DNA of 64,000 nucleotides from Diphasiastrum complanatum (GCA_029204225.1 MU831903.1:33385-97384), one strand, 5' to 3'; shown: positions 32,401-42,917, counted from the stretch's first letter. Made by a program: numbers and translations. The notes: generated by a model not told the origin, from the sequence alone.

Positions 32401-33362
32401 TCCTTATGTCTTGTCATGTGAGATGAGGCTCCACTATCAATCCACCAAGGATCATTATCATCTATGTTGGCTAACAAACTTGAAGTCATAACAAGTGATT
32501 CACATGTGTTATGTTCTTCCTCATCTATTGTAAGATTTCCTTGCCTCTCTCCTTGCTCTCTTTTCTTCTTATAACATTCATTTGCAAAATGACCTTTTAT
32601 CCCACAATAAAAGCACTTGAACTTTGACTTATTGTTCTTAGTAGAAGAGGAAGAGGAAGAGTGATCATCATGATCAAAGTTACCACCTTTGGACCATTTC
32701 CCTTTGCCTTTACCTTTGCCCTTGAATTTGCCTTTTGTGAAGAAAGCCTCTTCACCTCCACCTTGCAAGGATGCACCATCAAGCTTTGATTGCAACCTAT
32801 GTTCTTCAGCCAATAAGATTTCTTGCAAGTCAACCACACTTGGCAAGACTCTTTGAATGGCAAAACTTTGCACAAGGTTAGCATGTTCATTTAGCAAACC
32901 ATTCAACATAACTTGGACTATTTCACCATCTTTTATGTTCTCATCAATGCATGCTAAATCATCACTTAAGGACTTAACTCTCAAGATAAATGCATGAGCA
33001 CTTTCACCCTCTCTTTGCCTACTAGAAAATATTTGTCTCCTTAGGGTCAATACCCTAGATGTGGACTTTGATTCAAAGAGCTTCTTTAAGGCATTCCATG
33101 CCTCACTTGCACTTTGACACTTTCCAACTTCCTTGAGAAGTTCATTTGTAACATTCATTTTAATGATATGAAGAGCCCTTTTGGCCTTCTTATCAAACCT
33201 TTGTTGCTCTTGAAGTGTGAGAGGTCTCTCTTCAATTTCTGCAACTATGTCCATGAGTTCATTCAACTCAAGTAAGGACTCCATCCTCACTTTCCAAGTA
33301 GAGTAGTTTGATGAACTCAACCTTTCACTAGACTCTAGCATGATCCCACCATTGGAAGCCAT
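29409..33362 (-). CDS. Copia gag-pol polyprotein, 1317 aa, intact (Copia-2)
   Basis: Same length and domain order as the Copia-1 polyprotein: Gag, zinc knuckle, DSG protease, integrase with its DDE residues, RT with YVDD and RNase H. One amino-acid difference is visible. The conserved RT segment LYGLKQAPRSW reads LYGLKQEPRSW here, an Ala to Glu change next to the primer-grip side of the palm in a motif that is nearly invariant in copia RTs. This may weaken the enzyme even though the frame is open. Several silent differences exist (for example codons near 29789 and 31969). The stop codon lies inside the LTR and the polypurine tract is translated, as in Copia-1. Confidence 0.96.
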   Translation of the reverse strand: MASNGGIMLESSERLSSSNYSTWKVRMESLLELNELMDIVAEIEERPLTLQEQQRFDKKAKRALHIIKMNVTNELLKEVGKCQSASEAWNALKKLFESKSTSRVLTLRRQIFSSRQREGESAHAFILRVKSLSDDLACIDENIKDGEIVQVMLNGLLNEHANLVQSFAIQRVLPSVVDLQEILLAEEHRLQSKLDGASLQGGGEEAFFTKGKFKGKGKGKGKWSKGGNFDHDDHSSSSSSTKNNKSKFKCFYCGIKGHFANECYKKKREQGERQGNLTIDEEEHNTCESLVMTSSLLANIDDNDPWWIDSGASSHMTRHKEYFTSLLSYEGEGNIIYTANDGQCDIKGIGTIPISLSTNRKANLENVLYIPSITKNLLSVSQMIDKGLDVEFIGDACLISKCGSLIAQGRRHGKLFKLDACVISNHEGCMAREQLTNQEVWHKRLGHPNFKSLEVMAKKELVLGLPKSLVANNSVCEHCALSKSHRLAYSRSTSRSKEAFQLVHSDIHSSSTTSNGGAKMYATFIDDFSRYTWIYLLKSKDEVFAAFVKFKNEMENQFNTKIKCLRSDNGGEYTSNRFKDFCIAHGIKREMSSPRTPQQNGVAERKNRTLCECAKAMRLHANLAKSFWGEALACANYLCNRWTSASLDGKTPHEVLYGRRPSVKHCRIFGCTCFVNITLDDRTKEDPSSKKGVFVGYSEVSKAYKVYIPSTKKVVISRDVIFHEENVSNVVDVDVDVPTNHHDVQDVLDEDGDATPKQTSRKTQRQRAKPSRLTYDEKGKQVVDNSNFAFLTSFDEPTCVGEAIQKKEWIQAMDHEHQALIKSNTWRLVKLPKDKKAIGCKWIFKIKTNQDGSINKYKARLVAKGYAQEYGIDYDETFAPVAKMVTIRILISLATLYDWDMWQMDVTNAFLNGDLEEDIYMEQPEGYVSHDEPNHVCYLQKSLYGLKQEPRSWYAKLNSFLLSQNFVMSEYDHSLYFRLNENDITLLLIYVDDIILSGGNNLDIDEIKMALKREFEIQDLGKLHYILGIEIIRTSKSTFICQEKYVNSILKRFHMEDCKVVSTPMESNVKLTTRSNERSFKDITLYRKLIGSLIWLTITRPDLSFVVGKLSQFMQDPSEAHWKLGKRVLRYISGSRDFGILYGGTTPNLCGFSDSDFAGDQMDRKSTSAFAIYLGDGVVSWLSKKQPTISLSSTEAEYKALTTCTKEILWIKRMLLDLHLLEPEKTPIILCDNLSAQSLASNPVFHARSKHIEIAHHFVRDQVIAKEVELQHVSSKECVADIFTKPLGKDLYLMHRSNLGMCSKTMLKLASNVEEGV

Positions 33363-34522
33363 GATTCTAATGTTTCTTCAACTTTTAGGTTCTGTCCTAA
33401 AGCACTTAGCACTCACTTTTCTCTCAACAAATGATAGATAAAGAGATCTATGAAGATTTAGGACCCTAAAACACTTCTATCTTGAACCTAGATGGTTTCC
33501 AAGCATAGAAAGGAAGATTGAAACACATGCAACACTTTGCACACACTAAGAATGGATTACAAAATCAAACCAACCTGAAGACACTCTTGCTTAAGCTCTC
33601 AAACTTTCCAGCAAGTGACCAAATCAAGTTATGGTGTGAAGAGTTACTTGCATTCTTAGAAAATACCCAAAACTAGGATGCCAAGATTACCTAGTAATGA
33701 ACAAACTTGATCAACATATGATCAACACACTAAGATATTGATTCAACCTGTAAAACCACATGTAAACCACACTTCTAAAAGTTTATAAACTCCAGCAAGT
33801 GATAAATACAAGATTTAGAGGTGAATGAATGAGCACACTTAGTGAATCACAAGACTAGCTTCACTATCTTGTCAAATCTTGGTGTTTAGATGTAGATCTA
33901 AGATCACTTCACATGAGAATGTTCCTCAACCTGTTAAGAACCTGAAAACACACTTGCATAATGGTTAACACCTTCCAGCAAATGCTCCAATCAAATTACA
34001 TAGGGAGAGTTACTTACATGCTCAACAAAGTACACCAAAATTTATGCCAAAATTGATGACAATATTTACAATATGCTCTTCACAATGGAGCTTGCAATAT
34101 GTTCACCCAAAAAAGGGGATCTTTCATCCAAATGGGAGCTTTGCTCAGCCTTTAGGAGAATTACAACTCACTCAAAAGAGCATTTGTCATCCACTTAAGG
34201 AGAAGTTTCATCCACTTAAGGAGAGTGTTCATCCAAGAATGGAGATTGTCAACAATAGGATTGAAAAGAACATTGTTAGTATTGAATATGCACAAGCCTC
34301 ACAATAACAAATGATTAGGTGTTATGATCTGATCCAAAATAGTTTCTTTTCAGCCTCTGATCTTCAATAGACCTGAAATATGCTTTTGATCCACAAGTTC
34401 AACTCACAAAACAAAGGTTAGTAAGATTTGATCAACAAAGCAATGCAAAATCATGCTAGAACTTGATCAAACATCCAAATATCACCAAAAATGGAATACT
34501 TACTGTAAATAGAAGCCAACCA

Positions 34523-34534
34523 GCTCTGATACCA
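34523..34534 (-). other. Copia-2 primer binding site (tRNA-iMet)
   Basis: GCTCTGATACCA abuts the 5' LTR start at 34535. The leader 33363-34522 is non-coding and matches that of Copia-1. Confidence 0.94.
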
Positions 34535-35189
34535 TGTGAAAAATACAGATCCTAAGTGGATCTAAACTCCAAGATCATTGGCTTGAATGCTTGCACTCCA
34601 AACTACATAAGCTAGGAATTGGCAACACATTCTATGCTACCTAGAATGCAAAGAACTTGATCAAAAAGCATTTATCACAAATGGAAACTTCCATAAACAT
34701 CAAGTGCGGCCCAAAATAGCATTATACAGTCCATAATACATCAGCCTATCACTTTTGGAAAGCACCTAAGATCATACACAATAGCTTGAAGACAATACAC
34801 ACAACAATGCTCTCAATGGAGGAAGAAACAATGACAATGATCTATTGATCTCAATGAAGCATACAAAATGTTTCTCCAACCTGTTCTCCACGACTTCCCT
34901 ACTATTTATGGATGAGGAAGATGACTCTCTCTCCTCTCTCTAGAAGGTACTTGACCCTAGATATTCCCTATATAGGAAAAATAGCTAAAAATGGCTTATA
35001 TGACCAAAATACATCAAAATGATCTCATTTTGAAGGGTATGAAGTTTGACACTTCATCATACTAAAAAAATACAGTAAATAAAAACATTGTGGCCTGGTT
35101 CACACGTGTGAAACTCCAGAACCAAAACTATTTACAATTTTAGCCAATTTAGGCCTCAAACTAGCTAGGAAATGATGACAATTTTCACA
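34535..35189 (-). repeat. Copia-2 5' LTR, 655 bp
   Basis: TGTGAAAAATAC to GACAATTTTCACA, then CGCCA matching the other flank. It keeps the TTCACACGTGTGAA palindrome at 35099-35112. Confidence 0.96.
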
Positions 35190-35324
35190 CGCCATTGTGG
35201 AGTGCATACGCTCTTTCTTTCTCGACTTGGACCTGGTGCCATCTCGATGCATGCGAGAGCTGTATTCTCGAGTCAGCTCTTCTCCGTCCGTCAGTGCTCG
35301 TAACTCTTCAAGATGGTCCTCCAT
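35190..35324 (-). pseudogene. TRG-A gag, first 44 codons (before the Copia-2 insertion)
   Basis: The ATG at 35322-35324 opens MEDHLEELRALTDGEELTRE..., a charged N-terminus, and continues to the codon where Copia-2 sits. The same N-terminus, uninterrupted, is found at 62089 in the chimeric element. That copy fixes the true start and shows that the insertion falls just after codon 44. The rest of gag resumes at 28758. Confidence 0.9.
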
Positions 35325-35680
35325 TATAGTCAGAGGTGTACTTCCAACAGATTATCGCCTCAATCCTTTTTATATTTGAAGCTCTCCCTTCTGTCAGCCA
35401 GGCCCCACAGCTCTCTTTTCTTCTTTATTAAATCAGCTTCAATGAAAATATCCCTTCCTCAAACTTAGCACGCCCACATCACCTGAGAGCCAAGTAGGAA
35501 CCAGGTCATTTGTGTCCAAGCAAGCACACGACAAACGGAACATACCAACCAAAGCAAACACAGAGGATCCCTCTCAAGCCACAAACCCCCCCTGAGACCG
35601 GACGTAGGACCTTTGCCTAGCCGCGCCCACACAAATCTATCACAGAATTAGCCCACGGGGAAACATCCATCCAACCATCC

Positions 35681-36066
35681 GTGTTTTCACCATTAAGCAG
35701 CACATTGCCTCAGTCACGCCCCACCACTTTTTGGTCGATAGCCCTTATAGCTAAACGATCGGCAGCTATCCCGCACCGGCAGCTAACCACCCGTGCTTTA
35801 CACCCGAATTCGAGCAGCATCTCTGTATCAATGGTTAACCCGTACAGTTTGAATATGTCGCCCCGCACCCCACAAGGTACAGACCGTGCTTTCACCTACC
35901 TAGGCAGCACTTTGCCTCATCCGTCCTACGTGCAGACAGCGCCAGGCCCGAACCGCGAGAACTGACCGTGCTTACACCTCGAGGGCAGCACTTTGACTCA
36001 TCAAGTCCCCCGTTCTGCCGACCACCCCGACCGTGGACGCACCCGTGCTTACACTGTGGGCAGCAC
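35681..36066 (-). ncRNA. Five-hairpin leader block, copy in TRG-A
   Basis: Stem-loops at 36045-36066, 35968-35991, 35886-35910, 35793-35820 and 35681-35703 (in order from the PBS). The first three have intact GTGCT/AGCAC stems. The fourth has one end-pair mismatch, and the last has GTGCT opposite AACAC. The block lies about 80 nt from the PBS and 360 nt before the gag ATG. Confidence 0.55.
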
Positions 36067-36143
36067 CTTGCGCAACGGTTGTCCTGACAAATCCCAAAAA
36101 ACGTGGCCATCCCTGTGAGACTTGCGTAGCTGACCGGCTAGTC

Positions 36144-36156
36144 GGCTCTGATACCA
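36144..36156 (-). other. TRG-A PBS (tRNA-iMet)
   Basis: GGCTCTGATACCA is the reverse complement of TGGTATCAGAGCC. Two bases (CA) separate it from the LTR at 36159, the same spacing as in LARD-B. Confidence 0.92.
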
Positions 36157-36158
36157 CA

Positions 36159-37077
36159 TGTTCGCCGGCGCCTCAAAGGGCGCTGGGACTTGAGCGGTTT
36201 CCCCAACACGCGCTTAAGTCTAACATTCATCCATCATGCACTTACATAAAAGCCAACTCAGAAACGTAACAAGCTTAACCATTCAGACTTAAGAAAACTG
36301 GAATCCCAACCAACCCGAAAGCCAACTCAGAATCCGTCCCCAAAAGGTAACCAAAGGCAAAGACAAGCCACACATGAAACCGAAGGCATAGTGGTCGCCA
36401 AACTGACCAATTGGCATAGCGGCAAGCCCCATGTTGATGACAGGGACCCTTAGGCGCCAGCGACGCAAAAAGGTTGTAGTAAGGGTCCTTCCACTTGGAC
36501 CAGTCCCGGAGGCGAAACCGAAATGGTAATCATCCCCAAGGATCAACTTTATTAGATTTGGAAGAGGTTACATTCATACATAGACTGACCGGTCTCGGGG
36601 CCACCAACACGTGCTGGGCATTGTGCCTGGCTCGTGCTGGTAGAGGGAGCTGAGACCTGGCGACTGGATTCCTGGCGCTGGTTGAGCTGCCCAAGTTTCT
36701 GTCTGCCGGACTCCCCCTATAGTTCTGTTGTGATTCGGCGCACCCCCTCTGGTTTGAAACATAGTGCTTTCTGGTAAAGCACGCTTTTTAGGACTTAGTT
36801 TTTATTTTGCTGATTAAGCCTGGCAAGCCTGGCAGAATCAGTCTGGCTCCCGGACATGGGTCCCGGGAGCCGTCCCGGCGGCCGAATCAACCTGCTTTCC
36901 TGACTAGGCCATGACTCGAGCTCCAGAGCTAGCTCATGACTTTGTGACTACTTGACTGGCTCACCACAGGTCGGAGGCTCAGTCCTTGACATTCTAACTT
37001 GCTCTGGGACCTTAGGGAGTGTCACCCCTTTGAGTCTTACAGGGCACGCTGGGTGCACCCAAGTCAGCTTTACAACA
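36159..37077 (-). repeat. TRG-A 5' LTR, 919 bp
   Basis: TGTTCGCCGG to GCTTTACAACA, followed by GTAAG. It differs from the 3' LTR at a few sites, including one lost G in the terminal TGTTGCGCC. Confidence 0.94.
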
Positions 37078-37081
37078 GTAA

Positions 37082-37082
<1 letters not shown>

Positions 37083-37114
<32 letters not shown>

Positions 37115-37460
37115 TTTATAAAAAAGCATTGTGGGCAGGGGGGCAGAATTTATAAAAAATTTCGTGACTCGCCTGTCGCGAAAATTTCGCGATGTAGCCT
37201 AGCGCGAGTTGCAAAATTTCGCAAAGGTGCAAGTTCGCAAAAATTTTGCAAATGTTACATTGCGAGAATTTCGCGACTCACGGCTGCATCGCAAATTTCT
37301 CGCGACAGGCGATTTTTTTATAAATTCTAGAAGGCCTGGCGCCAGGCGCCTGTCGCGAAATTCTTGCGATAGGGCGAAATTTTCTAGAAGTTCAGGCGCC
37401 TGTCGCGAGATATTCGCGAAGGGCACCTTCTAGGAAATTTCTAGAAGGCCTGGCGCTAAT
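37083..37460. repeat. Palindrome / GCGAAA repeat, block 2 continued
   Basis: A G run of about 31 bases (37082-37113), an ATTTATAAAAAA stretch, then dense TTTCGCGA, TGTCGCGAAA, TTGCAAAATTTCGC and TTCTAGAAGGCCTGGCGCC motifs. It is the right-hand continuation of 25260-25386 beyond TRG-A. Two long GGCGCC-containing inverted stretches lie near 37335-37350. Confidence 0.6.
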
Positions 37461-38242
37461 CAAATTTGTCTTGTTTGGCCTAATAGTTGTATTGAAATGA
37501 GATTCGAACTTGACAGAATCCCACTTCAAGAATTAGTAAGTTTTTATTGTTTTTCTTATCTGGCTCTTTTGGTACCATGTGTAAAAAATAGCTCTAAATA
37601 AATTAAAAAGTCCAAAATTAATTGAGACAGTGTTGAAAGACTTTATTATGTTGTTTTCCACACATTCACCTCCTTTGAAATTTACTTTTATGAGTTACAA
37701 AAACTATATTTAGATTGACTTTAAAAAATAAAGGCAGAACTAGAAAAACAGACTACTTCATATGATGTTATTGGCTAGTTAAACAATTAAAACCTTCAAA
37801 TATATTTGTACTTTAATTGCCCAAATACATAATCGCCTTTTTGCTTATGATTCTAAAAATGCGTAGTAGCAAGACACTTATATTTTCGATGAGGTAATTA
37901 GTTAGTCAATATTGACAAAAAGTGTAGACTCAATTTGATTGTGCCCTTCTTAGCCTTCATTTTTCATTTAATTGGTCACATCTTTACTTTCCTTTTACCT
38001 CCAGGGCATGCAATTATAGGACTTAGGTTACCTCCAAGGTAGGCCTCTTTGGTCTTCTTTGATCACCTTAATTATACTTGCTTATCATCGATACAAAGTA
38101 CCTTCCCAATTTGGATAAGGTAATTGTCATGAGTACTCTTTGGAGAAATGGTAGACTTACATTTTTTTTTTTTCCGAAATGCTCATTATCCAATAATGAC
38201 TAAAATGTAAAGTACATCAATGGATTTTGTCACCTCCACAGA

Positions 38243-38325
<83 letters not shown>

Positions 38326-39814
38326 CATTAGTCAATTTGTACCTCTAGTGCCTATTGATGCCACCAAGACATGCAATATTTTACCTTCCAAAGAGACACC
38401 TTCAGCCTTAATAATATGTGGAAGGACAATGCGATGTTGGAGGAAATGATGCTCTTGAGTGGATGAGCGTACCACCACATTGTAATGATAGTGGTGGGCT
38501 CCCAAAGATCTATGGGTGGGAGATATGATACCATCTTGGAATTTAGGTGGTGGTAGCCTCACCATTAGATGGTTGTTGCACCACTACTGAAAATTTAGCC
38601 ATGGTGCAAAATAAGTTGAGCCCTTTCGAGTGGAGTCACAAGTTGTGCATTATGCCCTTGCCTCTTGGAAGCATCACAACTCGTAATATTGGTGTGCCTC
38701 GAGGTATGGGGAGGTCTTGGGAGTTACAATGCACGCCTTCCCTCAATCCTTGGAAGGGAATGGGAGCAACATCTTTTACACCGTGATTGATAGTGTAAGC
38801 ATGGTCCCACCCTCATCTAACAATGGAGAATCCTAGAGAATTACCAATGACCATGATGATCTCTCTACTCTCATCCATAGTTGACCCACAGTGGGGCCAC
38901 ACTCTCGTACTAGGGTATACAAAGCTCCTTAGAAGGCAATGAGCTTGCAAAATCAAAGGTGATGTGTGCATAGATGTGAGGACTCAGGACTCAGAAGTCA
39001 GGACTGGTGGGTGCTTGTCTATAAAGGGGTAAGAGTCAATGTAGTAGATTAGGCAGTCAATGGAGTTGCTCTTCTCCGTGGGCCATTGTTGCTTGCATTG
39101 TTTCAAGCCCTGCACGCCTCTGCCTCAGCCTCTGGGTCTCCCCCTGCTCCTCATATTCGTCAGGCACGGGCATCGCCACCTGAGGCCAAGGTCGAGGAGG
39201 ATGCGCACGTCCTGCCATGCCTTTTCATTTCCGAGGAAACATTCCACGATCAATACCTTTATCATTCAATCCTTTCCTCCGTGAGAAAGGAAGGACCACC
39301 CACCACCGGCTTCTCTCTCTCAAAGTTTACTTGATCCATCCATGCATCCATCAAGACTAAGAGTGATGAATGCTGACTAGAGATGACACTAATAGTCAGT
39401 CATATCAGAGATGACACTAATAATATCCAATGTCAGAAAACTACAGCTACGCTACGTTCTGCAATCAACTAGCAATTTATGACCTTTTGGTTTGAGTTCC
39501 CTCCAGACAGCCCAGTTATTAATATCGTGGATTCTTGAAGCAAACAATGTGATCTTGCATTTTGGGAGCCTTGTCGGATTTGCCTTCAGCCTTCAACCCA
39601 AAACTCCTGCTCATTGAACTTCTCCCCTCCAAACCTTTCAAGAACATAAATAGTTATCATGACAACAACGTTCACAAATATATGAACCACCTTTGATATA
39701 TTTATTTACCTAATGTAATTAAGAAAATTCAGATACTCTAAAAGCTCTTAGTTTCAAGCAAATCTTAAGGTCTATGCTTCTTATTGAGAAGAGATTGCTC
39801 TATCTAAATCTCAA
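37461..39814. other. Single-copy-like DNA, no gene recognised
   Basis: AT-rich, no convincing exon. Near 37566-37590 the text GGCTCTTTTGGTACCATGTGTAAAAA resembles a decayed PBS-LTR junction on the minus strand, perhaps an old copia LTR, but no partner end is clear. A (TG)10(AG)30 microsatellite lies at 38243-38322. Confidence 0.45.
38243..38322. repeat. (TG)10(AG)30 compound microsatellite
   Basis: Ten TG units followed without interruption by thirty AG units. Confidence 0.97.
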
Positions 39815-40055
39815 CCTTGAAGCCATGTATATGTTATGGGGGGGGGGGGGGGGGGGGGGAGGCCTTGCCTGAGGGCATTCCTTGCTGGTCGGGGCCTGCC
39901 CGAGGGCGGGACCTTGAAGCCATGTATATGTTATGTGGGGGGGGGGGGGGAAGGCCCTGCCTGAGGGCATTCCTTGTTGGGAGGGCCCTTGCCCGAGGGC
40001 GGGAGCCCTCGGGCAGGCCCCGACCAGCAAGGAAGGCCCGAGGGCTTCGGGCCTT
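39815..40055. repeat. Tandem-plus-inverted GC repeat with perfect 30-bp arms
   Basis: A unit of about 95 bp (ACCTTGAAGCCATGTATATG..., G run, GCCTGAGGGCATTCCTTG, GCCCGAGGGCGGG) occurs twice, from 39815 and 39910. The end of the first unit (39878-39907) recurs as an exact 30-bp reverse complement at 40005-40034. A further short hairpin, AAGGCCCGAGGGCTTCGGGCC, follows. Next come T runs (40086-40100 and 40141-40154) and a GCCGTACGGTACGGCC palindrome. No coding function is supported. Confidence 0.75.
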
Positions 40056-40250
40056 CCCCTACGTAATGCCATTGTGCGAAGGTTGTTTTTTTTTTTTTTT
40101 CATTTTTGGCCGTACGGTACGGCCGTACGCGTGGACAAGGTTTTTTTTTTTTTTCCGGTTTTTTGCCATTTTTTTTTGCAAATTTTTTTACGTTTGTGGT
40201 GGAATGTGGATGTGGACAGCCAATGACGGGCTGCCACATAGCACATGCAC

Positions 40251-40340
40251 ATTCCACCGGAGAGAGGAGAGAGAACCTGCATTCCACCGGAGAGAGGAGA
40301 GAGAAAGTGAATTCCACCGGAGAGAGGAGAGAGAATGACA
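40251..40340. repeat. Three tandem 30-bp repeats
   Basis: Three exact-length units beginning ATTCCACCGG and continuing AGAGAGGAGAGAGAA, each with a variable last five bases. The unit length is a multiple of three, so any frame crossing it stays open; this does not show coding. Confidence 0.95.
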
Positions 40341-42771
40341 GATTCCTAAGAGAGAAAATTGGATGGACATTATGCTCCTGGAGGTGGTCCCAAAATACAA
40401 AGGACACCTGAGCACAAGGCATTACGTTTATATAACGATATATACTTGTTTCTATATAACTTATATGCTGTAATTTGTGTGGTGGATTGGGATAGATCTC
40501 CTAACCTCAAGGCTCAAGGAGAGGAAATAAAGTCATAAAGATTGTTGTGCGAGTATTGGATATTTTTTTATGCTCGGTGATTCTTGGCATTTACTTTTTA
40601 TTTTTTTTAGTTCAGGTCTGTTGATTTAAGGGTTCTCTTATTTCTAGTACTTGAATGGATATCAACCCATGAAAAATAAATCAAGGAGTTGGTTCTCATA
40701 GCTCAAGGTATTTAAGCTAATTGAAGCGGACGTTATATATAATTAAGTGTATCAATCTAATTCTTACTTTTATTTGAATTTGTTGATTATTAATTTTGGT
40801 ATTCAAGACATGCAAAAACAATCAACATTCAAATGTTCAAAATTCAAATCTGTAAGCTCAATGAAAGTCAATTATGGTTGTTTGAAGATGGCACAAATTT
40901 TGATTATCATCTTTAACATATTCCCCAGTTATTAAGGTTTAGATTGAAAACGAGACCCCCAGACCCCCATTTTACAGCCACATCCAAATATCAACAATAA
41001 TTCTCAACTTTCTTTTTTTACCCACCAAATATCAATCTCGAGCGTGTATATAAGATTAATTATTACTTGGTTATTAATCTTGACAAGTATTAAAATTTTT
41101 GGTGATTAAATATAGAATGTAGATATCCTTGTTGATAATCATAGGGTATTAACAAAAAAGCTAATCAACATTGGTTCTAACTTACTCACCACTTATTTAT
41201 GGATATTACAAGTTTATGCTTGCATAATTGTCTAGATGCTCCAATTTACGCTCTCACAGTATAGAAATAAATGTGTTTGAAATGTCACAATTTAATATAG
41301 TTTCATAAATGATCTTTATGAGCATAGTCAATCCTAAGACTAAAGGCTTTCCACAAATATGCCAAGGCAAGTATGTTTTTCATTTTAAAACACCATGCTA
41401 GTACCATCAAGCTTGTTTGGTATCATGCTAAACATAAAAAGTATTGATTATTACAACTTGCACAAGAGAAAAACTGTTTGTTGCGAACTACCTTTACTTC
41501 ATACTCTTTCGAGTAACCATGGTGTCGAATAGGTCAAAATGTTGCAAGCTTATCTTTATATTATAAATGTTTTTTTCACATATAGCTCACTTGCACTAGG
41601 CTTATGATAATAAACAATAGGAACATCCTTAATTAGGCCTAGCCGATAAGAGATTGAGCTCTTTACATTGACCACAGATTGGCCATGGGCTGAAGTTTGC
41701 ACCTTCAAGTTTCAAAACATTGAGCAATTGCAAATGATACCTCTTGCTAAAAGATGTGTTGTCACTCTAAACCCTAAAACCCTAAGGCAAAGCTTCAAAA
41801 ATTCTCATGATATTTTAATCACCTTATTTGTTACAAAAATGATCAATTTAGATTATTTCATTGATTATAGTATCCCTTCAAATGGATTCCAATTCACCTT
41901 GCTAATATTAATATAAAAATGATCAATTTCAATTACTTCATGACTCTATTTTCTCTCTTCAAATGGTTTTTAATCACCTTGCTTATTATGAAAATGACCA
42001 ATTTAGGTTACTTCATTGAGTATTTTTGCCCCTCAAAATGAAGTTTTCATGAAGAGCTAGAGGCCCTTGTGTGAAGTCTAATAGGCTTGAGAATTGAAGA
42101 ACATTGGTGCAATTATCTCTTGAACCTACATAAATGTCTCTCTTCAAAGCCTTCAACTTCCAAGTTTCAGAGTTTTTAAGATACCACTTCACCATCGCTT
42201 TCACCTTTCAGCCATGTGCTAAAGCCTAAGCTTATGTTTCATCCTGATAACTCACTGCAAAGCCAGTTCAGAGCCTTCAGACACCCACCTTTCACCATCA
42301 CTTTCACCTTTCAGCCATGTGCCGTTTTTTATGTTTCATTGTGAATGGCAGCAGTAATGGGTTTGAACTTTGGCCTTTTCTGATGCATGCTCTACCTTCT
42401 TTTTCCCCTTTCAGCCATGTGACAACAGTAGCAGTAATGGGTTGGGGACCGTTGGGCCTTTTCTGATGCAAGGCTCTGCCTGTGCAGCTCGCTCTGAATC
42501 TGAGTCTGCCCAGCTCCACTGTCTTCTTTAAACTTTCTTCTCATGCTTTTGTCCCATCTTCTCTTCTTATCAAAATTTTCTCGAGTCTCGCTACTGTCTT
42601 CACATCCTGCTTCAATAGGACCCACCTCGACGCTGTGAAATCTCACATGTCTTTTGGTCAACCTATCTCCCCTCCCCCCTGATCTGTCTCGACCTATCCC
42701 CCTCTGTCTCCACCTATCTCTCCTCCCCCCTCGAGTCTCGACTCTCAATTTGTCTCAAACCTTACCAACCT

Positions 42772-42774
<3 letters not shown>
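40341..42774. other. No gene recognised
   Basis: AT-rich intergenic sequence. Two adjoining AAACCCTA-type units near 41767 are too short to be an interstitial telomere. CT-rich sequence begins near 42650 upstream of the WIP gene. Confidence 0.5.
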
Positions 42775-42838
<64 letters not shown>

Positions 42839-42917
42839 TCTTCCACAGAGAAAATCTTTGACCTTGCTCTAAGGAGGTAGTAACTTCTAAGCATTGCAAT
42901 TTGCATTTGATCAAAAC

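Larger units (their letters stand above)
28754..35194 (-). mobile_element. Copia-2, complete Ty1/copia element with TSD
   Basis: The element spans 28759-35189 and is flanked by CGCCA (28754-28758 and 35190-35194). It is inserted in the gag of TRG-A in the same orientation. LTRs are 655 bp each with about five differences (for example AAGG/AATG near 29092 and 34867, CTTG/CCAG near 29341 and 35117). The gag-pol frame, PBS and polypurine tract are intact. It is a sister copy of Copia-1. Confidence 0.97.
25382..37082 (-). mobile_element. TRG-A, gag-protease-only LTR element with TSD
   Basis: The element spans 25387-37077 and is flanked by GTAAG (25382-25386 and 37078-37082). On the minus strand it runs: 5' LTR (36159-37077), PBS, five-hairpin leader, one gag-protease frame interrupted by Copia-2, a short non-coding region, polypurine tract, 3' LTR (25387-26307). 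No RT, RNase H or integrase exists between gag and the 3' LTR. The host element without Copia-2 is about 5.3 kb. This organisation matches plant TR-GAG type non-autonomous elements, and transposition needs an autonomous partner. Confidence 0.93.

Noticed and set aside
35685-36066. Five-hairpin block as a CRISPR-like array
   Set aside because: Repeat units are diverged, intervals vary and the sequence is transcribed leader of a plant LTR element.
39800-40422. Long overlapping frames on both strands with Gly, Pro and Phe runs
   Set aside because: They are produced by G, C and T homopolymers and by the 30-bp repeat whose length is a multiple of three; no start context or known domain.
41766-41784. 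AAACCCTAAAACCCTAA resembling plant telomere repeat
   Set aside because: Only two units, in unique AT-rich DNA; too short to be an interstitial telomere tract.
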